64,000 nucleotides of DNA from an uncultured Collinsella sp. (lineage in GTDB: Bacteria; Actinomycetota; Coriobacteriia; Coriobacteriales; Coriobacteriaceae): positions 1-64,000 of the forward strand of contig CAKUHA010000003.1 of the NCBI GenBank assembly GCA_934655755.1. The letters are read 5' to 3'. This document shows, one piece after another, positions 26,481 to 33,018 of this stretch (its first letter is position 1; each line of letters opens with the position of its first letter). A model generated the notes under the pieces. That model saw nothing but the letters and a program-made list of their open reading frames with translations, made no database searches and was not told the origin of the DNA. Position numbers and translations under genes: made by a program.

Positions 26481-26594
26481 ACTAGATTTCCCCGACGAGC
26501 AATTTGATTTGATTGTTTGTCTGCCTGCGCCGGCTTGGTTCCCGTCCCCCCAATCTAGTAGACTTTAAACCGTTGCTAGATTAGGGGGATTTTT
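26481..26594 (+). promoter_or_regulatory. Candidate attenuator/SD-hiding hairpin before the first ChW gene
   Basis: The 5' arm CCCCC-c-AATCTAG (26546-26558) pairs with CTAGATT-a-GGGGG (26576-26588): 12 bp, one mismatch and a 17-nt loop. Five T residues follow (26590-26594), then the ATG at 26597. The 3' arm holds the ribosome binding site GGGGGA. An upstream ACTAGATT (26481-26488) could pair instead with AATCTAGT (26552-26559), an antiterminator-like alternative. A competing reading is a promoter TTGGTT-N18-TAGACT inside the hairpin (26535-26564). In that case the 5' arm would not be transcribed. Confidence 0.5.
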
Positions 26595-26596
26595 CT

Positions 26597-29500
26597 ATGA
26601 GACGATTCGTGAAGCGAATTTCCGGCGCCGCCGCCGCGCTGGCGGTCGCGGCCGCCCTGGCCCTGTGCGGGCCCGCGGCCTACGCCGCCCCCGCCGCGGC
26701 GGGGGATCCGCAGGCCCTCCCCGGCGAGGCCCAGCCCGCCGACGCGGGGTCCGGCGGCGAGCCCGCCGCGAAGGCCGACGCCGCCCAGGCCGACGGTTCC
26801 CAGGCTGAGCCCGCCCAGCCCGAGGCCGCCGCGCCCGTCTCGCTCTCATACTCGGCCCACGTCTCCAATATCGGCTGGATGGGCGCCGTCGCCGGCGGCG
26901 AGACCGCCGGCACGACCGGCAGGGGGCTCCCCCTCGAGGCGCTGCGCCTCGTCCTGTCCGACGCGTCGACCGGCGAGCCCCTCGGCGAGGACGCCCTTTC
27001 CGTCGAGGCCCACGTCGCCGGCATCGGCTGGCAGCCCGCCGTCGGCAACGGCGGCACCGCCGGCACCACCGGCCAGTCCCGCGCCGTCGAGGCCCTGAGG
27101 GTCAGGCTGTCCGGGGAGCTGTCTGCCCGCTACACCGTCTGGTACCGCGTCCACTCGGCCGAGTTCGGCTGGCTGGGCTGGGCCTGCGACGGCGCCGAGG
27201 CCGGATCCGCCGGCTACGGCCGCGCCGCCCAGGCCGTCCAGGTCGCGGTCCTGCCCAAGGGCGACCCCGCCCCGGGCGACACCTCCACGCCCTTCGCCGA
27301 CAGGTCCTCCGAGCCCCCCTCGGTCTCATACCGCGCCCACGTCGCCGGCATCGGCTGGCAGGGCTCCGTCTCGGACGGCGGCACCGCCGGCACCACCGGG
27401 CAGGGCCGCGCCCTCGAGGCCCTCTCGGGCTCCGTCTCCTGGTACGGTCACGGCTCCTCATCCCTCGAGGTGAGGGCCCACGTCTCGAACCTCGGCTGGC
27501 AGGGCTGGTCCTCGGGCACCGCCGGCACCACCGGGCGCGCCCTGGCGGTCGAGGCTCTCCAGCTCAGGCTCTCCGGCGAGGCCGCCTCGTCCTACGACGT
27601 GTGGTACCGCGTGCACTGCGCCGACTACGGCTGGCTCGGCTGGGCCAGGGACGGGGCGTCCGCGGGCACGGTGGGGCTTGCGAAGGCCGTCCAGGCCGTG
27701 CAGGTCGTGCTCGTCCCCAAGGGCGGCGCCGCGCCTGGCCCGGCCGGCGGCGCCTTCCGCGGCGCCGGCGAGCGCCTGTCCGGGTCGGCCCTCTCCGTCT
27801 CCGGCTCCCCGGCGGGCTCCTCGTCCTCCGGCGGGGTCCTGACGATCGGCTCCGAGGGCGGCCCCGTGCTGGGCTCCGTCGCCGCGGTCGTCGACAACCT
27901 CGAGTCCGACGGGTCGGTCTGCTACCGCGGCCTCCTGCTGGGCTCCGGCTGGCAGGGGGAGCCCAGCTCCGACGGGGCGCAGCTCGGCGCCCCGGACGGG
28001 GGGCTCCAGCTCAAGGCCGTCCGCTTCGAGCTGTCCGGCGGCCTCGCCGAGCGCTACGACGTCTGGTACCGCTCCTGCGACTCCGCGCGCGGCTGGACCG
28101 GCTGGGCGAGCGCCGGCGAGCCCTCCGGCGTCGAGTCGGGCGCCTCGGGCCTCACCGCCGTCCAGGTCGCCCTCGTCGCGAAGGGCGGCGCCGCCCCCGG
28201 CCCGACCGATGGGGCCTTCGTCTCCGGCGCCGCCTCCGGCCCGGCGCTCGTCCTGCAGGGGCATGTCGCGGAGCGCGGCTGGCTGCAGGCGGTCGGCGGC
28301 GGCGGGGACGTCGGCACGACCGGCAGGGGCCTCGCGCTCCAGGCGGTGCGCGCCTGCCTCGAGGGGGCGGGCGAGGGGAGTTCCGTCTCCGTCGCGGCCC
28401 ACGTGGCCGGCATCGGCTGGCAGGACGCCGCCCCCTCCCCCTCCTATGCCGGAACGGTGGGGCAGGGCCGCGCCGTCCAGGCCGTGAGGGTGTCCCTGTC
28501 CGGCCCCGTCTCCGAGCGCTACGATGTGTGGTACCGCGTCCACGCGGCGGGCTACGGCTGGCTCGGCTGGGCCAAGGACGGCGAGGCCGCGGGCACCGAG
28601 GGCCTCGGCGTCCAGGCCGAGGCGCTCCAGGCCGTCCTCGTCGAGAAGGGCGGCGACGCCCCCTCGTCGGGCGCCCCCGCCGAGCTCTCCGCCCCCTCGC
28701 TCAGCCTCAGGGCCCACGTCGCGGGCCTCGGCTGGCAGGACGAGGTCGGTGCCGGCGGCACCGCCGGCACCACCGGGCAGGCCCGCGCCGTCGAGGCGAT
28801 CGCGGCCGAGGTCTCCTCGCCGGTCGCCGGCGGCCTGTCCTACAGCGCCCACGTCGCGGGCGTCGGCTGGCAGGACGAGGTCTCGGGCGGCGCCGTGGCA
28901 GGCACCACCGGCCAGGGCAGGGCGGTGGAGTGCGTGAAGATGCGCCTGACCGGCGACCTCTCCGAGTACTACGACGTGTGGTACCGCGCCTACGTGCAGG
29001 ACTACGGCTGGCTCGGGTGGGCGAGCGACGGGGCCCGCGCCGGCACGACCGGCATCGGCTACCGCGTCGAGGCGCTCCAGGTCCGCATCCTCGCGAAGGG
29101 CTCGGCGGCCCCGGGGCCCACGGACGGCGCGTACAGGGATCGTCCCTTGCATCCGAATTCGGTTGTCCTCAACGTTCCTTGTGCAATGCAGAACCCTGAG
29201 CTTCCGACTGGCTGCGAATCCGTTGCATTGACCAATGCGCTTAACTATTACGGATTTGGTTTGGGTAAAACCGTCATTGCAGACGCGTATATGCCTAAGA
29301 GCAGCTGGGATTTTGTGACGGCGTTTTGGGGTAACCCACATAGCGCTTCGAATGGAAACTGTATATCTGCCCCTGGACTGACCAACACCGCTAATTCTTT
29401 CTTGATTAGCAGCGGTAGTAGTTTGCGAGCGTACGACGTGAGCGGCACAGGTTTCTATGACCTTTATTCGTACTTGGAAGCTGGTCATCCCGTTATCATC

Positions 29501-29731
29501 TGGTCGACGATAGGCATGCAGAATTTGGGTCGATGCTATGCGACTCAGGCTTACGGTGGAAGGGTTTATAGAACATATACCAACTCTCATACCGTTGTCT
29601 TAAGAGGTTTTAATCGCTCCCTAGGTACCGTTTACATTTCTGATTCGCTCTCTGGGTATGTCTCTAACTCTGCTGAACGTATCGCTTCGCTATACTCACA
29701 GCGAGGAGCCCAAGCGGTTGTCCTTAAGTAG
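26597..29731 (+). CDS. Secreted ChW-repeat protein with C-terminal C39-type peptidase domain
   Basis: The protein has 1044 residues with a signal peptide at about 1-35 (ending AAYAAPA). Fourteen ChW repeats of about 45-55 residues run from about 80 to 845. Each has a GW core (as in HVAGIGWQ) and an AGTTG turn. They are grouped 3-3-2-3-3, and each group ends with a unit of the form YDVWYRVH followed by KGGxAPG. The C-terminal domain (~855-1044) has LPTGCESVALTNALNYYGF with C873 and NSHTVVLRGF with H998, as in Peptidase_C39_2. Codons are almost wholly G/C-ending up to about 29,140. The peptidase part is much lower in GC. The next gene follows after 30 nt without a terminator, so both are probably one transcript. 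The substrate is unknown. Confidence 0.82.
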   Translation: MRRFVKRISGAAAALAVAAALALCGPAAYAAPAAAGDPQALPGEAQPADAGSGGEPAAKADAAQADGSQAEPAQPEAAAPVSLSYSAHVSNIGWMGAVAGGETAGTTGRGLPLEALRLVLSDASTGEPLGEDALSVEAHVAGIGWQPAVGNGGTAGTTGQSRAVEALRVRLSGELSARYTVWYRVHSAEFGWLGWACDGAEAGSAGYGRAAQAVQVAVLPKGDPAPGDTSTPFADRSSEPPSVSYRAHVAGIGWQGSVSDGGTAGTTGQGRALEALSGSVSWYGHGSSSLEVRAHVSNLGWQGWSSGTAGTTGRALAVEALQLRLSGEAASSYDVWYRVHCADYGWLGWARDGASAGTVGLAKAVQAVQVVLVPKGGAAPGPAGGAFRGAGERLSGSALSVSGSPAGSSSSGGVLTIGSEGGPVLGSVAAVVDNLESDGSVCYRGLLLGSGWQGEPSSDGAQLGAPDGGLQLKAVRFELSGGLAERYDVWYRSCDSARGWTGWASAGEPSGVESGASGLTAVQVALVAKGGAAPGPTDGAFVSGAASGPALVLQGHVAERGWLQAVGGGGDVGTTGRGLALQAVRACLEGAGEGSSVSVAAHVAGIGWQDAAPSPSYAGTVGQGRAVQAVRVSLSGPVSERYDVWYRVHAAGYGWLGWAKDGEAAGTEGLGVQAEALQAVLVEKGGDAPSSGAPAELSAPSLSLRAHVAGLGWQDEVGAGGTAGTTGQARAVEAIAAEVSSPVAGGLSYSAHVAGVGWQDEVSGGAVAGTTGQGRAVECVKMRLTGDLSEYYDVWYRAYVQDYGWLGWASDGARAGTTGIGYRVEALQVRILAKGSAAPGPTDGAYRDRPLHPNSVVLNVPCAMQNPELPTGCESVALTNALNYYGFGLGKTVIADAYMPKSSWDFVTAFWGNPHSASNGNCISAPGLTNTANSFLISSGSSLRAYDVSGTGFYDLYSYLEAGHPVIIWSTIGMQNLGRCYATQAYGGRVYRTYTNSHTVVLRGFNRSLGTVYISDSLSGYVSNSAERIASLYSQRGAQAVVLK
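26999..27295 (+). repeat. 297-bp ChW module identical to 30221-30517
   Basis: All 297 nt (99 codons, the second and third units of the first triad) are identical to the segment in the next gene. Identity ends sharply at module boundaries. Offset is 3222 nt. Confidence 0.95.
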
Positions 29732-29761
29732 GTTCGTTAATAGATGAAGGAAGGTGGAATC

Positions 29762-32700
29762 GTGAGACGTCTCTTTGATGTGTCCGTTTCTGTTCTCATG
29801 GCTGCTGTGTTGCTCGTGAGCCAATCATGGGCTGTGACTGCTGCATATGCTGATTATTCAATTAACGGATCCGCTGACTCAATTGACTCCGTCCTTGAAG
29901 GTTCGGCTGCCACGCAAGGCGGCTCGGTGTCCGAGGAACAAAAATCGGATAGTACTCCCGAGAATAGTGAGTCCCAAAACGCGCAGTTGGCTTCCTCCGA
30001 AGAGGCTAGTGGAGCCACTGCTGCCGATTCAGCCGAAAGCAATCAGCTGACCGTCAAAAACGTAAGCGTTTCTGCTCATGTGCAGAATATTGGGTGGATG
30101 AATCCTGTTGGTTCGGGCAAGATTGCCGGAACGACAGGCAGGGGCTTGAATCTCGAGGCACTTAAAATCTCACTGGAAGTGGATGGGGCTTCCTCTCAAG
30201 AGCAGGTTGCAAATGCCCTGTCCGTCGAGGCCCACGTCGCCGGCATCGGCTGGCAGCCCGCCGTCGGCAACGGCGGCACCGCCGGCACCACCGGCCAGTC
30301 CCGCGCCGTCGAGGCCCTGAGGGTCAGGCTGTCCGGGGAGCTGTCTGCCCGCTACACCGTCTGGTACCGCGTCCACTCGGCCGAGTTCGGCTGGCTGGGC
30401 TGGGCCTGCGACGGCGCCGAGGCCGGATCCGCCGGCTACGGCCGCGCCGCCCAGGCCGTCCAGGTCGCGGTCCTGCCCAAGGGCGACCCCGCCCCGGGCG
30501 ACACCTCCACGCCCTTCAAGAACCGTGTTGATGATCCCGCTTCGATTTCTATCCGCTCGCATACGGCTAACATAGGATGGATGTCCCCCGTGGGGAACGG
30601 GGCTATTGCAGGGACAACCGGCAGGGCCCTCCCCATGGAGGCTCTTGAGGCCCAGCTTGACTGGTATGGCCATTCGGGTTCTATTGAACTTCGTGGCCAT
30701 GTGTCGAATATTGGATGGCAGAAGTGGTCCGAAGGACGTTGCGGTACGACTGGTAAGGCGCAACGCCTTGAGGCCGTTCAGATTCGCTTGACTGGTGAGG
30801 CGGCTGAAAAATATGACGTCTGGTATTGCGCGCATGTCTCGGGCATAGGCTGGCTCGATTGGGCGTGCAATGGCGCAGCTGTTGGCTCTGCCGGTAAGGG
30901 CAAGGCTATCGAAGCGGTCAAAGTGGTTCTTGTAGAGAAGGGCGGATCGGCGCCCGGCTCTTCGGATAAGGTTTTTATCGGAGATCCAGATGCTGTTACG
31001 GTTTCCGGATCGGCTATTTCTGGGGAAACGTTAGGTTCTTCCTCTGGTCAAAAGGCTTCAATTGGAGGCAAAGACTCCAAGCTGTTGAACTCTATCGCCT
31101 TAAGCGTTGCAGGTCAGACTGATGATGGCTCTATTTCCTATACCGTTATGGACGAGTATTCGGGCTGGGGTTCTTCCTCATCGGATGGCGGCCCTGCCAA
31201 GGCAGTGTCTGGGGCGCCAATAAAAGCGATAAAAATGTCATTGAGCGGTCAGCTTGCTGCCAATTATGACATCTGGTATAGGGTTTTCGATTCTAGTAAT
31301 GGTTGGACCGGATGGACCTCAAATGGCCAGGCGTGTGGCGTTTCCGGCGGTACTTCCGGCTTATGCGGTATTGATATAGCACTTGTTAACAAGGGTCAGT
31401 CTTCGCCTGGCTCCACTGACAGCGCGTTTATCGAGGCGTCTGGAGTTGGTCTTGTTTCGCAAGCGCACGTTGCTTCTGCGGGCTGGCTGGCTCCTGTTGG
31501 CAACGGTGAAACTGCCGGCCAGACGGGTAAGTCACACTCTCTGCAGGCGTTGTATGTTGCAACGCAGGGCATCGATGCCTCCGTCGAAGTGTCGGCACAT
31601 GTTGCGAATATTGGCTGGCAACCATACGTTTCGGGTGCCGACTATGCTGGCACTGTTGGCAGGAATCTCGCAATTCAGGCAGTCAAGCTAAGGCTGACCG
31701 GCAACGATGCCTCGAAATACGACATTTATTATCGTGTTCACGTAGCGAATTACGGTTGGCTTGGTTGGGCTAAGAATGACGCTGCGGCCGGCACTGTTGG
31801 CCTGGCTAAGCAGGCTGAGGCAATTCAAATTAAGTTAGTTGCCAAGGGCTCTTCTGACGAGCCCGCCCAAGATCAGGCGGCTTTGATTCAGCTTCCCGGG
31901 CTTTCCGTTAAGGCAAACTGCTCTGGGCTTGGTTGGCAAACGGCTGTTGGTAATGATGCTGTTGCTGGTACGGTTGGACAGAATCGCGCCATGGAGGCCA
32001 TGCAGCTGTCGCTTTCTGATAGCTCTATAAGTGGTGGTATTTCGTATTCCGCCCACGTGTCAAATATCGGTTGGCAATCTGCTGTTTCTGATGGGGCTAC
32101 ATCGGGGACCATTGGTCAAGGGAAGCAAATTCAAGCCGTAAAGATCAGCTTGACTGGCGATGTTTCCAATTGCTTTGATGTTTGGTATCGCGTTCATGTC
32201 TCAAATTACGGTTGGCTTGGCTGGACCAAAAACGGCTCTCCGGCGGGTACCACGAAGCTTGGAATTCCCGTTCAGGCTTTACAGGTAAAGATTGTCCCCA
32301 AGGGCGCTGCTGCACCGGGCTCTACCTCCGATTCTTATTTTGAGACCTATCGTTATATGGGCTATCAGACACCCGGATCCTACCCAAAGGTTAATTGCAA
32401 CAGTGTGCAGCTTCCTTCGTATTGCACCGGATACTTTACGTACGTCACGCCTTCCCGCATTCCCTATAACGCTTCGCGCCAGGACTGCATTAACGCATTT
32501 GTCCAGCGTGCTCGTGAATATATCGGAACTCGTTATATCGAGCCTTGGTCTTCTTGGCCGGGGGATGCAGTTGATTGCTCGGGCTTGGTGCTGCAATGTC
32601 TGTATGCGACTGGCATGGATATGGGTTGGTATAACCCCTATAACCATCGTTGGTTGCCCGAGCAGACCTATAACTCCATGAACTGGTATCGCAACAACAC

Positions 32701-32878
32701 GTTCATGCCGGTTAGCACCTCTGCTATGCAGAGGGGTGATGTGGTCTACTACCAGGGTCACATTGGAATCTACATTGGAAACGGCCGAATTATCGATTCA
32801 TGGCCGGGAATTGGAGTCACCGAGCGTTCGGTATATGCTCCTGGTCGTGTAATCGGTGCCGCAAGGCCTTTTGCATAG
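29762..32878 (+). CDS. Secreted ChW-repeat protein with C-terminal NlpC/P60 domain
   Basis: About 1038 residues from GTG 29762, which has GGAAGGTGG upstream. An ATG at 29744 is in frame but lacks a ribosome binding site. The signal peptide ends near AAYADYS. A Ser/Glu-rich spacer (to ~100) leads to fourteen ChW repeats in the same 3-3-2-3-3 plan as the previous gene. The last ~135 residues are an NlpC/P60 peptidase: C939 in DAVDCSGLV and H1000 in GHIGIYIGNGRII. Such enzymes usually cut peptidoglycan stem peptides. Most of the gene is moderate in GC, but 30221-30517 is a very GC-rich tract copied with no change from or to the previous gene. Confidence 0.88.
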   Translation: MRRLFDVSVSVLMAAVLLVSQSWAVTAAYADYSINGSADSIDSVLEGSAATQGGSVSEEQKSDSTPENSESQNAQLASSEEASGATAADSAESNQLTVKNVSVSAHVQNIGWMNPVGSGKIAGTTGRGLNLEALKISLEVDGASSQEQVANALSVEAHVAGIGWQPAVGNGGTAGTTGQSRAVEALRVRLSGELSARYTVWYRVHSAEFGWLGWACDGAEAGSAGYGRAAQAVQVAVLPKGDPAPGDTSTPFKNRVDDPASISIRSHTANIGWMSPVGNGAIAGTTGRALPMEALEAQLDWYGHSGSIELRGHVSNIGWQKWSEGRCGTTGKAQRLEAVQIRLTGEAAEKYDVWYCAHVSGIGWLDWACNGAAVGSAGKGKAIEAVKVVLVEKGGSAPGSSDKVFIGDPDAVTVSGSAISGETLGSSSGQKASIGGKDSKLLNSIALSVAGQTDDGSISYTVMDEYSGWGSSSSDGGPAKAVSGAPIKAIKMSLSGQLAANYDIWYRVFDSSNGWTGWTSNGQACGVSGGTSGLCGIDIALVNKGQSSPGSTDSAFIEASGVGLVSQAHVASAGWLAPVGNGETAGQTGKSHSLQALYVATQGIDASVEVSAHVANIGWQPYVSGADYAGTVGRNLAIQAVKLRLTGNDASKYDIYYRVHVANYGWLGWAKNDAAAGTVGLAKQAEAIQIKLVAKGSSDEPAQDQAALIQLPGLSVKANCSGLGWQTAVGNDAVAGTVGQNRAMEAMQLSLSDSSISGGISYSAHVSNIGWQSAVSDGATSGTIGQGKQIQAVKISLTGDVSNCFDVWYRVHVSNYGWLGWTKNGSPAGTTKLGIPVQALQVKIVPKGAAAPGSTSDSYFETYRYMGYQTPGSYPKVNCNSVQLPSYCTGYFTYVTPSRIPYNASRQDCINAFVQRAREYIGTRYIEPWSSWPGDAVDCSGLVLQCLYATGMDMGWYNPYNHRWLPEQTYNSMNWYRNNTFMPVSTSAMQRGDVVYYQGHIGIYIGNGRIIDSWPGIGVTERSVYAPGRVIGAARPFA
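30221..30517 (+). repeat. 297-bp ChW module identical to 26999-27295
   Basis: This is a GC-rich tract inside a lower-GC gene, identical over all 297 nt to the module in the preceding gene. The flanking codons diverge at once on both sides, which points to gene conversion. Confidence 0.95.
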
Positions 32879-32886
32879 AGCCAATT

Positions 32887-32918
32887 GAGGCGTTCCGTAA
32901 AAGGAGCGCCTCTTTTTT
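32887..32918 (+). terminator. Terminator after the NlpC/P60 ChW gene
   Basis: GAGGCG-t-TCC (32887-32896) pairs with GGA-g-CGCCTC (32903-32912), followed by TTTTTT. Confidence 0.9.
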
Positions 32919-33018
32919 CTGAATGCTGACGTTGCGTCATAAGCTTTAAATGCATGTTCGGAAGTGCGGTAATATAGTTTTGTGTCTTTGAAAGTGTTCA
33001 ATGTCTCGGGGGATAACC

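Noticed and set aside
26830-29130. Regular spaced repeats that might suggest a CRISPR array
   Set aside because: The period of about 150 nt per unit is in frame, translated, and varies as protein repeats do. There are no short identical repeats with unique spacers and no cas genes.
27458-29590. 710-codon open frame on the minus strand opposite the first ChW gene
   Set aside because: It is a shadow caused by extreme GC bias and repeats. The product is low-complexity, and the plus-strand protein has a signal peptide and domains.
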